Positions 11,580 to 23,358 of a stretch of 64,000 nucleotides of DNA are shown here, in pieces (position 1 is the stretch's first letter; each line of letters opens with the position of its first letter). The stretch covers positions 1 through 64,000 of the forward strand of contig JAHLEZ010000003.1 in NCBI GenBank assembly GCA_020726505.1. The letters are read 5' to 3'. The position numbers and the translations under genes were made by a program. Under the pieces are notes generated by a model that saw only the letters and a program-made list of their open reading frames with translations, did no database searches and was not told the DNA's origin. This stretch comes from Leptodontidium sp. MPI-SDFR-AT-0119. Taxonomy: Eukaryota > Ascomycota > Leotiomycetes > Helotiales > Leptodontidiaceae.

Positions 11580-11852
11580 ATGGCTGTACAATGCCCTAGC
11601 TGTCCCGAACAGTTCTCTACAAATGGAACACTGACCAAGCACCAAGTGCGTCTGCATGGCCTTCAGTTGCGATTTCCATGTAGCTTTGGTGGCTGTCTTC
11701 GTTGATTCGCATCCAGAAGCAACGTGGTTCGCCATGTAAATACAGTTCATCATCTACGACGGGATTTCTCCTGCGGATATCAGCAGTGTGCGGCTGATTT
11801 CCAGGACAAACGCCAAGCCGATTATCACAGATTGGTGATCCACGGCGTCTAG
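11580..11852 (+). pseudogene. small three-finger C2H2 zinc-finger protein with internal stop
   Basis: One continuous frame of 91 codons encodes three C2H2-like fingers. Finger 1 begins CPSCPEQF and ends KHQVRLH. Finger 2 begins CSFGGC and ends VRHVNTVH. Finger 3 begins CGYQQC and ends YHRLVIH. The frame is broken by one TGA at 11703-11705, inside finger 2, where the family normally has a basic residue; CGA to TGA would explain it. No GT-AG intron of reasonable length removes the stop. Translation would give one finger and a fragment. The gene may be recently inactivated, or the stop may be a base-call error. It stands alone in a gene-poor stretch. Confidence 0.6.
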
Positions 11853-13079
11853 ATGCCTCACACTCAATCAAGTATGCTGCTAATTACGGTCATTCCCTCA
11901 GCATAACCTCCCCGGTGATCAAACATACACGATGGATGGAAGGATGGACATGCGGTCGGGCATGGAGGATGGAACTGCTTTGATGGGTTGGGATAGTTTC
12001 TGGTCTGCTACACGTTGAGCCCAATCTTGGGTACTCAATTGTCGTCATTGGGGTGGGATATGAATTGGTGCTGCGCGCTGAGGCTGCGTCGCCAGGAGAT
12101 CTCTATTTTCTCTCACTTTCAGGGAGTCGAATATGATGATCTTCAAACCACAAACCCTTTCCATTTGCTTGATCTACATACAAAGGTGGGAAGTCTTTTA
12201 TTCGTGACTGATAGCCACAGAACCTTCAATACAAAATATGCAACGAAAGGGTCATGGACATTGAGGGCACAGTGCCTGGGGTTGACAGATGAAAGAAGGA
12301 TCCACCAGGGCCAGGACCCTTCCCCCCCCCCCCCCCTCAATATTGAGAGCCGGTAGTGGTGGAGCACATAACAAACACGCGGGAGCTGATACCAAGCTAT
12401 TAAAGCTGTTTAGACTTGGGAATTTGGGCAATGGGAGGCTGACTTGAACAGTCTGGAGCCCGTGCGAAGCTCCGCCAGCTACACTCTGCCGGTGAGGAAG
12501 TGACACAGAGGCAACTATACCAGTGCTGGAATATGAGGGTTCATATTTGTGAGGGAACATATTACAGCCCTCCATGATTCTCGTTGCTCTCCCAGCAATG
12601 AGCAGCTAGAATCGAGCACAGGATCACCTACACATCATGATTCCCAGAGATATAATCTTCTCAAAGGGGTTAATAGTTAGGCTGGAATGAGTGGTTTTTG
12701 TTGCATTATGGACATAAGATTGCTCAATTTAGTTTCCGAGGGTGTTTAGAGCAGTTTAGAGATTGGTAAACATCAACAGGAACAGGGACCGCCCAAGTGC
12801 TCACAGAAGACTTACTTTTATTGCCTACTTGGAAGATGCTCTGCAGCTGACAGGCTAGAGTCTCTTAATATTAAAATGTAGGCTGGCTGAAACAAACCAC
12901 CTCCGATCATGGCGTGAGTGATGAACTTTAGCTCCCTGGAGCGAGACTTGCTTCGCTGTCTCGGCGCGAGATTTTACGTTGCCGTTCACCTTTACCTTTT
13001 CCCGTCTTACGTTCTTAAGTTTCAAACATCTCCGACTTTGATTGTCGGTCAACAAGCAGCCAGTTCCACAACAAAGTCC
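11853..13079. other. intergenic region with poly-C tract
   Basis: No gene seen. A C15 homopolymer sits at 12322-12336. The last 150 nt are the probable leader of the coiled-coil pseudogene starting at 13080; an in-frame upstream ATG at 12918 makes the true start uncertain. Confidence 0.4.
12322..12336. repeat. C15 homopolymer tract
   Basis: Fifteen consecutive cytosines in non-coding DNA. A slippage-prone tract; the length may be unreliable in the assembly. Confidence 0.8.
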
Positions 13080-14879
13080 ATGTCGATCATCTCACATCCC
13101 CATGACATGGATTCCCTATTGCTCCGACCGGCGAAGCAAGAGAAGCTGGGCTGGCGGCGCTTGGCAGACGCGTACATTGCCTCTCCTCCGGATATCTCGT
13201 CATTCAATCACGCCAATCTTCCATGTTCTGACGATCGATCTTCCACTCAGCCTAAGCCAACCCCAGTGGTAGCGGAGGAAGGTGATGTCTCCCGACACGA
13301 ACCATCTGCAGTCCCTAAACATCCTCCTCATACCGATGTTATATCAGCAGAAGATCATGATATGTGCCACCAACGATTCAATTACGAAATGAAAGCGCTG
13401 AATACGCGATTTCAGCGAGCGTTTCAGGAAGCCGTGAAGGCTAAGCTTGATGCTGATAGACAAGAGAAGAACCACGCCCAAGAGATTCGAAGGCTGAAGG
13501 AGGTCCATAAGGAGGAGTTGGACAAGCTACGGAAGAAGTTGAACACAGAGCATACTAAAGAAATACAAACCCTCTAAAAGCTGGTAGACGAGCTAAGAAT
13601 GCTACGATCAGCCTACGAAAAGCTTCAGATCGAGAACAAGGCGCTGAAGAAAAAGGCTACAGCACCTCAAGCTTCCATAGAGCCGCTGTTAGTCGAAACC
13701 CGTACACTTCAAGCTTCGATCACTACTCTTCAATCTGGAATAGACGATTTGAAGACCGGGTTGGAAGCAAGCAAGTCCCAAGCCCAGCAGCAGGCTCAAA
13801 GCATGGAAACCCTTTCGGAACTTTGTACTCAGCGTCTCGCAGACTACACCCTAAAACAGTCGAATGCATTAAGCCGCAAGGAGAAAGTCATATCACTCGA
13901 GAAGTAAAACGCGAGATTGTCAAGTCACCTAAAGATGGCAAAGGAGACGATCAAGGATTTGAAAGGAAAGCTCGCAGCTGGCGATGTCGTTCAAAGAGAA
14001 GATTACGGCCGTCAAGTTAAAGACCTTATAGAAACTATCACCACACTCATAGCAGATCGTAATTCAAAAGAAACTTTGGTGGAGATCGGTGCCGCTGTTC
14101 ACGAACGCCATATGGCGATAGAGGCAGCTGAGGGAAGAGATGGTCATATGAAGAGATACATCATCATCGACGGCAATGATGCGACCCACGAAACCAACAT
14201 CATCGCAGATTATGCAGTGTTGGAGGCCGAGTTTTGGTCGGAGGAGCAGGGAGGGAAGTACTTTAGAGAGCCGTACGGTATCGACATAAAGACTCTCAAG
14301 GATTTCGAGTCGAACTGTTCCAGGTTCTCAGAGCTAGAGAATCAGCTCTCGAATAGACTGAGCGGGACAGAAACAGCAACACATGAAGCCAGAGCGCTGC
14401 GGCTCGTCGGTGAGCTCCAAACACTTCTACGAAGAGAAATGTACGGAGTCATTAGCATTAAGGAGAAGGGGGGTGTTTGGTCGTTTTGTGGAGCGACTGA
14501 ATCAGTTGGTAGTGGAGATGAATCAGATCTGCGAGCATTTGGAAGGAGGAGCTCCGGAGCCCGAGGTATGCCTTTCTTCAGCGTAGTACGTTCAAATGCT
14601 AACCCTGTCTAGATATCTGTTCATTACTACAGAGATGTATTGAATGAAACAACTCCGGGATTCAGGACGGACTTCCACAGTATGTCGGACTGGGAGTGCG
14701 AACCAATTCCTGAGAAGTCGATATACCCCAACGCAGTTTGGAGCGTCATCTACAAGTACAACAACCCAGGAGAGAAAATTGAGTTTGGAGAGAGAGTATA
14801 TGGGATACCTGTAGGAGACTATAAATGCGCACCCAGCTTTTTGATGGAGGTAGGGTGCGTGTGTTATTACTGGCGGTGA
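13080..14879 (+). pseudogene. coiled-coil protein of local tandem family, copy 1 (broken)
   Basis: A long heptad-rich coiled coil (from about 13370 to 14060) is followed by a C-terminal block with the family motif VEIGAAVHERHMAIEAAE (near 14080) and IIIDGNDATHETNIIADYA (near 14160). The same frame is interrupted by TAA at 13575-13577 and TAA at 13905-13907. In both places the coil continues directly (KLVDELRML and NARLSSHLKMAKE follow), and both fit CAA (Gln) to TAA. A further one-base frame change at the G6 run 14468-14473 is needed to continue into FVERLNQLVVEMNQICEHL. An intron at 14566-14612 then leads to the last exon, which ends at 14877-14879. The function is unknown. The intact relative is the gene at 15307-18106; another relative is at 19764-21272. 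Confidence 0.7.
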
Positions 14880-15306
14880 AAGTCGTAAACAGAGCCTGTA
14901 TAAAATCTCCAAAGTGGGGGATTATAGCATGCAAAAACAATGTTAAGACATTGAAATCTCAATTAAATGAACAGTATTGTCAATTTGAAAATATGAGCTG
15001 CACGTGCATAATTGAAGAGTCAGGAGCACTACCGAGTGCCAGAGCATCCCTGTGTTTCGATAGTCCTTTCCTTCTTTGGACAGTTTTCAAAGCAGACCAA
15101 ATAGATGATGAAGATGCCATGATCTTGTTTTCGTAGCTTAACTCACCTGTATGCCAATTGAGCGGGCGATGAAACATTAATCCGAGCCGCCTTGCTTGAA
15201 ATTTCGCGATCTCGAAAGTAAACAAATACGTCGACATCTTTCTTGGCAGCATTTTGCGCAGAGCCACAAGCCACCGCAACACAACCACACCCGCCAACGC
15301 GCCGAA
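14880..15306. other. intergenic region, promoter of coiled-coil copy 2
   Basis: No gene seen. It includes the leader of the intact coiled-coil gene, with a CA-rich run (cacaaccacacccgcc) just before the ATG at 15307, typical for fungal start sites. Confidence 0.4.
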
Positions 15307-18106
15307 ATGGAGGCGCAAAGTGCTCCAGAAGGTTTCTACGACGTGTTAACGCAAGGTAAGCTCGCAGACAAGAACTTTTACCACATGAATCAAGCTGACC
15401 ACGGTAGATGCTGACGCCGCGACGCGCTCACCTGCGAGCGAGAAGAAGCCTGGGTCCGAGTCGATGCTGGTCCTTCAAAGACAACTCACAAAGCTTCGTA
15501 ATGATCTCAAGACATCAAATACGCAGCTTTCGCTCGTACGCCAGCAAAAGACAAAAGCTAATGACGAGGTAAGTTCTCTCCTTTTCCGCTTTCCGCTTTC
15601 CGCCCCCGGCTTTCTTCACGCCTGTTTCGAAGTTTCGAAAACCTCAAGTTCAATAATTTTGAAACGTTCTCCAAGTTTACCTTAAATCTCGAAGCCTTAA
15701 CTGAAAGAGTGTTTAATGACTTTTCTGATATTATGTAGCTCAAGGTTGTTGACAAGAAATACGAAAAGAAGATCAAGGGCTTGGAGAAAGAGGTCGCGGA
15801 CCAAAGAAGACAAGCCCAGCAGAATCTCCAGCTAGCCAAGAAGATCCAAACCTGGAATGATGAGCAAGGCCGTCAATGCACTGCTTTGGTCACCAAGAAT
15901 GAGCAGTATTTGAATGATAAGAATGAGCTGCAGGTGCAGATCGAGGCCATGGACTATTTGCTGAAGAATGTAACACCTGAGGAGGTTCGAGGCAAGCCAT
16001 TAAAGACTCATCCTATCAGTTGGTACATAGTAAGTAGTTCTCCTTCCTTCTCTGAAGTTGAGGATGCTCAAGTCTTTGGAAATTATCACCCCAAAATACT
16101 GACCAATGTGACAGGACTGTTTGGGTGCATGGAGACTTAACCTTGCCAAGGTTGAGGGCAAGTGCAAAGCATTGGAGGAGGCTCTGTCCAACCAGAAGAA
16201 ATTACACAACAAGGAACTCAGTGCAGCCTTTAGGAAGGCAGAGGCTGATCGGCTCAAAGCCGTGAGCGATATCCTGATCGGCCTATTCCATGTTGCTGGA
16301 CTAGACGACGAGAAAACCATCGACAATATTACCAAGGACCGAGAACTTAATGGCGAAAGCAAGGAAGTTAGAGACGAGATGATAAAGCTACTGGAGGGGA
16401 TATTGATTGAAGCAGCGAAGAAGTCCCCCTCGGGCTCCGATGCGAGGTCGATGTACGCCGCTCTTAGAAAGGAGGTGAAGGCCATGCCGGAAGAGGAGAA
16501 GATTGCTATTGTCACAAGGCCACGAAATCGGCCACCAGTCTTCCCCAAAACCCCAAAGCAGACTGACACGAACGTGGAGGCAAGTATCAAGGTACCCAGT
16601 GCCACCCAAGGTGTGTCCAGGCGAGCTGTCTCGGAAGGAAACCAGAGTCCTGCTCTGAAGGTCAAGGCCGTCGTCACAGATAAATTTTCTCCTACCCCAT
16701 CGATCTGCAGTCCCCAAGAAAATCAATCAAACAAATCTCTATGTCCGGCGATACCTCCCAAGGCACCTGGCCGTCAGAAGATGATTGCTGGGAGCCCCGA
16801 GGATGGTATTACTGCTGTATCAGTTAATCTCACCGCTACTGTCAATAATCTACGAAAACTTCGAGAAGAGAGCAAGGCAGTCAAGATGGTCAAGGCCGCT
16901 AGTAAGTACCATGAATTTAACCCCAAGAATCTCATGGCTTTCCGTACACCTGTCTTCAAGATCTTCAAATTTCTCTCTCTGTCGTCTTTACTGACTATTT
17001 GGCCTCCTAGAAGAAGAAATGCAAAAGATCTTAACAGAGCAGATGAAGACTAACGACACCCTCAGCCAAAAGATCGAGGAGATCCTAGCCCTCCGCGGAC
17101 ACCTCGCAGCCATCCAAACAATCCACTGTCCCAATTTCCCCAACCCCTGCAACCACGTACCACCCCCAGGTTTCGACGCCGATACAAAGCGATGCAAGCG
17201 TATGGATTGCCAAGGCCTCAGATTAGATTTCGAATACGACCACAAGAAGACGGAGGAGTTGGAGGAATACATCAGTCTCATCGAACCAATGGCAGCTATT
17301 GGAACAGCGGTTCGTATCTGGTTCATTGAGGAGGCACGCGCTGCTTTGGCGGGAGAGGAACCAAATGCCTGTATCGTGCGCGATGGCATCAATGCTTCTC
17401 GCGCTGCGAATGGAGAGCTGGATAATAATCTGTTTGCTGGATCTGATACGTTGGACGATCATCCTCTCTACCAAACTTTTCAGAAGATCTACCTCACCAA
17501 GCCCCGAGATGATTGGGAGGACCTTCCAGAGCTACTGAAGAAGACGATCGATTGCCAGGCTACGATTCGCTTTGCGAAGAACCTTCCAAATGTTGCCAGC
17601 ATGCGCGTTCTTCTTCACGCCCATGAGAAGCTGAGTTATCAGTTGATTGGGCGATTCCAGAAGTTCGTGGATGGAAAGACGGAGTTATACGAGGCGAATA
17701 TCAATCACTGGTTCTTGCTTGATCGGTTGGAGTGGTTAACGGATGAGATTCTCTTATTCGATGGGGAGAGGAGCGTTGAGAGATACTGGAAGTTTATGGT
17801 AAGATCCTCACTTCTTCAAAGTTTCTTTAACTTGCTTGGAAGACTGGATTGGATGATGACCGAGCTGACTTCATGCAGGATACGGATGGTATGAACCCCA
17901 AAGTTCGAGTCAAACCATGGCCTGGAGCTGAGAAGGAGAGAGGCGGACCTGGATTTGGATTCATCGGCTCTATCCGCAATGATACCAAGTACGACGTGTT
18001 CTCTCACATCGCCTCGCTCACTGCGAATAGGAGACTTGATGAGGCGTATGAGGCTAAGAGAGTCGCTGAGTATGAGGCCAAGATCGCGCGTGGAGAAAGT
18101 CCTTAG
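15307..18106 (+). CDS. coiled-coil protein of local tandem family, copy 2 (intact)
   Basis: Unrecognised protein of about 767 aa. Six exons join cleanly: 15307-15355, 15408-15568, 15739-16029, 16115-16901, 17011-17798 and 17879-18106. Layout: N-terminal coiled coil (about residues 30-240, for example QRQLTKLRNDLKTSNTQL), a Ser/Pro-rich basic linker (about 330-430), and a second short coil (EEMQKILTEQMKTNDTLSQK). Then comes a Cys/His-rich patch (HCPNFPNPCNH and CKRMDC) and a C-terminal helical domain with the family motif MAAIGTAVRIWFIEEAR and VRDGINASRAANGELDNNLF. No signal peptide or membrane segment. It shares the coil plus IG-x-x-V architecture with broken genes on both sides. Possibly a scaffold or cytoskeletal-type protein; that is inference from coil content only. 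Confidence 0.8.
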
Positions 18107-19763
18107 GATTTGCGACACAGAATACACTGGGGGAGTTATGGTGAATTTTGGAGGTCGTATTGAATGTCTCGTGTGTTCCTCTGGGTTCTCGTGTTGATAG
18201 TGAGGTAGTAATGTAATGATTTTCTAAAAATTGGTTTCCTTTGTTGACTTAATGCGGGGTTGGAAAAAGGGGCTCGCCAAACACGCCAAGACAGCCCCAG
18301 CGTTGAAACAGTGAGGAGACTTTATGATTTGACATTACACCGACATTGTACTTCCTTTCGATAGAGTAACCTTGATGGGAACATATATGTGGCGGCTAGG
18401 CGCTGGGGAGAAGCTGGGGTCTCGGAACGGGGGTCCAGAGAGTCGCTCGGGGCTAGCTGGAGACGTAGATGATGAGGAATTCTCTAGACGAAAAAGGAAG
18501 ACAGAGAGTCTGACCAAGTTAAATTTTCTAGAAATCTTGCGTTGGATGCGGTCAAAGGAGCTGAAGCCAAAGAGTGAAGTCCACTTTAGCCACGAAGACA
18601 TCCAAAAGGGTAACTAGGCTAGCCACACATGAGTAAAACGGCTTCGCTGCACACGTGGTTATCGAATAGAATGTTGGAGAGCCAGCCGTTATAATTGTTT
18701 TGGTTTGGTTTTCCAAGCTACGGTTCTTATATTGAGGCGTACGGTTATAAACGTTGCGATATTGGGAGAATTTTAATTTAGCTGATTTACTAAGTGAAGG
18801 AGGTCTGCTTTCATACAAAGATAGATATTGCTAAAGATACACTCGAGTGGAAGCCCAACTGGATCTTTAAGATTGACGGTAAACGAGTCAGTATTGTATT
18901 TTCATTGCCTTCTAGAGGTAGTAGGACATGAAACGAGTAGTCCGGTGTGTTGACTGTCACGAGGCAATTGATGAAGCTGCATTGAATACTGTCGTTTGGA
19001 ATTATGGAAATAAATAATTCAGATGGTAGTCATATCCTTGGGGATGCGCAAGTTCCAAGGGACCCGTGTGTTCACTGAGATGATGGAGCTTTATATTGGG
19101 GAGTAGACCTATCTGCAGTCACATGTAGAGAGTGACTTGACCTTTCGATAATTTTGAAGAGGTGGTGGCAAGATCATTTTTATTGAAGTATCTAGTGGTT
19201 TTGGTGCGTGAACATGCTGTGACAAGTCAATTTCATGCCAAAGTAGGAACACTCATGGTGTGGTGCTATCCCAAAGGTCACACTTAGGAGAGGCACCATT
19301 GGCGTGAGCACATGAAGACCCGAAGGTATTCTGAGAAGTGTATGAAAATGTTGGCTTTCTGGTGAGTTGGTGAACCTTCGTCACTCCTTCTAGGGCCCCG
19401 TGAAGGTTGCCAACTGGATAACAGACATGATCTCCAAGCTAATGGAAACTTTGCTACGTTCTCAGAAATTTATATGGGAGGAACTTTGATGATTTTTTCC
19501 GACGCCTGAAAGTGAGTGACTGAGAAGGAGAAGTGGCATTCACTTGTCTGGCCCACCCCCTTTCACTTGTTGTTGTTAACTACTCCGACCTTCAACCTCA
19601 CAAATCGCGCTCCACCTTCTTTCCAACCTTATCATCCCTTTTCCACAGCACCTTCTCTCAACACCGCCAACGAAAATTTCTCATACCAGCCCAAGGTCGA
19701 TTGCCCCTCAGCTTCAATCTCACAAGAAACCCATCATCCTCTCCTACCTCACCCCGACGGATA
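18107..19763. other. intergenic region, no gene seen
   Basis: About 1.65 kb without a convincing gene. The last 250 nt are CT/CA-rich (cccctttcacttgttg, then several caccttct-like tracts) and look like the promoter and leader of coiled-coil copy 3. Nothing else stands out. Confidence 0.45.
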
Positions 19764-21272
19764 ATGGACCTCGAAAAAAAAACGGAGGAAGCCATCCAAA
19801 CATGGCAACAGCTTGTCCCCGACGAGATATCTCCGAGATCGTCCAATGTACCCGCAAACCATCATCCCCCACCTACTGAAGATACGCCGTCCGTATACCA
19901 TTCAGACGTGGCTTGTATGTTGATGGCGCCGAATCGCTCAGACCACGCAACAGAGCTTCTGAGCACAACTTGGAAAGTAATCAACAACTACACGTCCGTT
20001 GTCAGCGACAAGAGCAGCTCCAAGACCAATTGAATAGTCTCCAAGACGAACTACGCAAGGCTAAAGCTGAGAAGAATGACGCTTTCCTAGCCAACAAGAA
20101 CCTGGCTAAGGAGAACGAATTGCTCGAAATCCAGGTACATCGAGACAAGATAAAGCACGACAAATTGAGAAGCACGTTGGAGGAGGACAATGCTGAGTTA
20201 CGGGAAGATACCAGGGAGCTTGCGGCGGAGAACACGCAGCTTCGGAGAGAGATTGACTTGCTGCGAAGCAATGTTAGAGTAGAAAATTCTCAAGCACCGA
20301 TCTTGGGACGCTTGAAGGCTGAAGCTCAATTGATATCTGCAGAGCCGGACCGTCTCCGTGGAGTTGAGAGTCAGTTGACGCTTGAGACAGAGCGACATGC
20401 TGCAGCCCTTTATCGCCTGAGGGAAATGGAGAGTGATTTCGACTCTCTGTTGGCACATGTCCATGGTGAGAATGAGAATCAAAAGCGGCAGACTGACCGG
20501 CTGGAAGGAGAGAGGAAATTGTATGAAGAGAAAATCGACGAGCTGAGAAGAGATCGTGCTGTCATGGGACAGGTTGTCCAGAGCCGCATCGAAGTTGAGT
20601 CGAAACAATTGGCAGAGATCGCACAACTTACAAAGGAGAATGAAGGTCAACAACGCCAAATCCAAGGATTACTACAGAACCAGAAGAGATTGGAGGCGGA
20701 AGAAGCAAAGTTCGCGACGCTTGTTTGGGGAAGCCACAGCAGCGAGATCCACATCCAGAGCCTTAGGGAAGAGAACGCCACACTACGAACAAAAGTTCAT
20801 GACCTCGAGAAGGATCGAAAGGACAAGGAGCCATTGACGAGTATCGGAGCTTCGGTTCGAATAGCCGCCCTAGGAGATCTAAATGTAGCTGATGACAGGT
20901 ACAATGTTGTTGCTGATGCAGCAATTTACAAGGCCGGGCTCTTGTCGTCAGGATGGGAGGGCCACCACTTCCAGAACTACTACCATTGTCCGGTATTTGT
21001 CAACTTGGATTACGCTGCCATGCCTAAGTACTGCAAGATGCTGAAACTGCTTGCAGGGGTCAACGGTATCGAGAACCAGCATGAGTTCCTCGTTTAGCCT
21101 CCGAGCCGGAGTGGGCTCAGAGGGAACAAACTGTTGTTGATTTGCAGAAAGTCTGGAATGAAGTTGCCACAAGTGATGGATGCAGTTTGAGACCCGCAAG
21201 GAGATCGACCTGATGCTCAACAAGCTGGATGAACTGAATGACTGGGTAGGGAGATGGATGGCAATGGCATGA
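19764..21272 (+). pseudogene. coiled-coil protein of local tandem family, copy 3 (damaged 3' end)
   Basis: The ATG at 19764 (MDLEKKTEEAIQTWQQL) begins a short first exon that must be spliced to a second frame. A 3'-phase-compatible choice is a donor near 19890 with an acceptor near 19960 or 20006, but I cannot fix it. From about 20007 to 21097 runs a long coiled coil (RQEQLQDQLNSLQDELRKAK onward) and the family block TSIGASVRIAALGDLNVADD and NVVADAAIYKAG. The frame closes at 21095-21097. Coding-like sequence continues in other frames (ASEPEWAQREQTVVDLQKVW, then QFETRKEIDLMLNKLDEL to 21272), matching the place of the C-terminal helices of copies 1 and 2. Two frameshifts near 21093 and 21180 would explain this. 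A shortened but functional protein is also possible. Confidence 0.6.
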
Positions 21273-21657
21273 GTGGTACGAACAAGAAGTAAGTGGCTCA
21301 GTTGCAGCTGTGTCAACGGGAGATAGATATGTTGCCGAAGCCTATATTTAAGCGGATGAGTAAACCAAGGAGGAGAATGTTTGGCAAAAAAGTGCGGAAA
21401 TGAGGCACTTTTTCTTTCAAAGAAACCAGGTTTTTAATCAACCTCAGACTTCATTCGTCCATGGTCCCATCTGCTCCGGGTTTTGAATCTCATATATAGT
21501 TCCGGCCTGACGAGTTTGGGCCAATTGAAGGCGTCTCTTTTGACCCTTTTATGTGCGAAGCCTCACGTTCTGCCGAAGCTGTATTGCCACCAGATTTCCC
21601 TTCTTTACGCTAGAGATTTTGTAGATTATTACTCTTAATATACATCGATATGCAGAC
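21273..21657. other. intergenic region, no gene seen
   Basis: A 385-nt stretch between the 3' end of coiled-coil copy 3 and the 3' end of the P450 gene. No feature recognised. Confidence 0.45.
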
Positions 21658-23358
21658 CTAAATGAACCTTTGTGCCAGTTTAACCATTAACTCTCGCTTT
21701 TGAATAAAGCCGAAAACCTTTACATTATCCGCCCACGATTTACTTTCCTCTAACAATTTAATATCGAAGCTGAAAATGAGGACTGCAAGTACAAGTTGCA
21801 TTTCCATGTAGGCAAGATTCTGTGCGATGCAGTTTCGAGGGCCAATGGAGAACTGTTCAAGCTTTAGAATTTAACTGGAAGTGGGCTGTCTGAACATACC
21901 GGCCGCATTGCTTTGTGTTTGTCGTTGAGGAACTCCTCAGGCAGATCGACTTTAGACCATCGCTCAGGATGAAATTCTGTAGGCTTGTGGAAATTTCCAG
22001 AGGAATGGGCAGCCGCATATATATCAACGCCAACCACGGTCTTGCCAGGAATAAAGCGTCCACTGATCATGCAACCTGTTGGAGGGGTAATACGTCGGAG
22101 GTTACCTGGCAGCGGGTGAAACAGTCGAAGGCCCTCGTCTATAACCTCAGACAGATATGGTACTTTCTTAAGACTTTCTTTGTCAATCTCACTTCTACTC
22201 TTAAACTCCAAACGAAGCCTTTTCGTTAATTTTTCAAGTGAGTCCGGGTTGCAGAGCAGATAGTACAGCGTACCACTGACGACAGTTGCCATTGTTTCTG
22301 CCCCTCCAACAAGAAGAACCCGACATGTCTCAAGGATTTCACCGTCGGTCACGTCTTTGTATGTAGGGCATAGAGCGATATTAGAAACCCTATATACATT
22401 TGTCAGCTGAACCCTTCACGAGAGTACTGTAGTGAAGGACAGTTCATACAAATCATTACGTTTAAATCTATTCTCAGATGCCACTGGTTCGGCTCGTTTC
22501 AGGCATTGCTCAAGCACTTCTTTCGTCTTGGTGCGATGAGAAATTTCAGCGTCTCTCATCTTCTTAGGGATCAGCCATGTGATAATATTCGTCAATGGCC
22601 ACAGTTTTTGAGCCATTCCGAGAAGGGCTGCTCCAGCCACCCAATCGAAGAGCATTTGAATCCATGGCTGCGCATATAAGATTAGCAAACTATACTCATA
22701 TGAGATGGTAACTGACGTGTGAGCTCGACTTTTGGAGAGCGTCGAATGATACATCAAACAATAACTTTCCCGTTATGTCGAAAAGGGTATAGTTAAACCA
22801 TTGGCAGATGTCTACTGGCCCAGCTTCCATATCTTTCAGCTTAATCATTAACTGTTGAACATATTTCAAGACAACGGTTTCATATTGTTTCATGCACAAT
22901 TCCGAAAATCCGTAGGAGAATACTTGTCTATGGCAAAATTGTTAGCATAAGAATTACTAGTATCAAAGTACAGACCTTAGTTCCTTATGGCGTTCATCCT
23001 TAGATTCAAAAATCAAACCATCTATTCCAGTAGAAGGGCGAAGGAACGTATGATCCTTTTGGAGCTGAAATTTACCAGAGAACCGCGAATAAATGTCCTC
23101 CCACGCCTTATCGTCGATGAAAGATAATTCGCTAGGGGCGAGACGCACGACAGGCCCGTATTTTTCATGGAGTTCGTGGATCTTGTAAGGAAGACGTCCT
23201 CGAGCAAGGTAGTAAGCTTGAGGAAGTATGCTTATTGACCAGAGAACTGGTCCAGGAAATTTGGACAACGGGTGCAACGAGACTCTGTAAATGCCAATGC
23301 TTAAGAATATGGCCACGGCGGCGGCTGAGTAGTAAGCCATCGAGGCGAACATCAACAT
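21658..23358 (-). CDS. cytochrome P450 monooxygenase
   Basis: Haem-thiolate monooxygenase, microsomal, about 480-500 aa in six exons. The start is the ATG at 23356-23358, with an N-terminal membrane anchor (SMAYYSAAAVAIFLSIGIY) and the Pro-rich hinge HPLSKFPGP. Introns lie near 22926-22975, 22672-22718, 22392-22450 and 21861-21898, and all give continuous frame. Motifs: I-helix LLVGGAETMATVVSG (AGxxT position), K-helix EVIDEGLRL (ExxR), FHPERWSK (PERF), and haem loop FSIGPRNCIAQN with the axial Cys. The loop has Ala where most P450s have Gly after Cys-x, which is tolerated in many fungal members. Overall it resembles the CYP65-type branch often found in secondary metabolism, but no backbone synthase or tailoring cluster is next to it. 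Confidence 0.9.

Noticed and set aside
9636..13079. Transposable element in the gene-poor stretch
   Set aside because: No transposase, reverse transcriptase or terminal repeats could be seen by eye; only homopolymer runs and AT-richness.
21658..23358. Secondary-metabolite cluster around the P450
   Set aside because: No polyketide synthase, NRPS, terpene synthase or other backbone enzyme lies in the window. The Zn2Cys6 factor and the dead transporter are more than 12 kb away.
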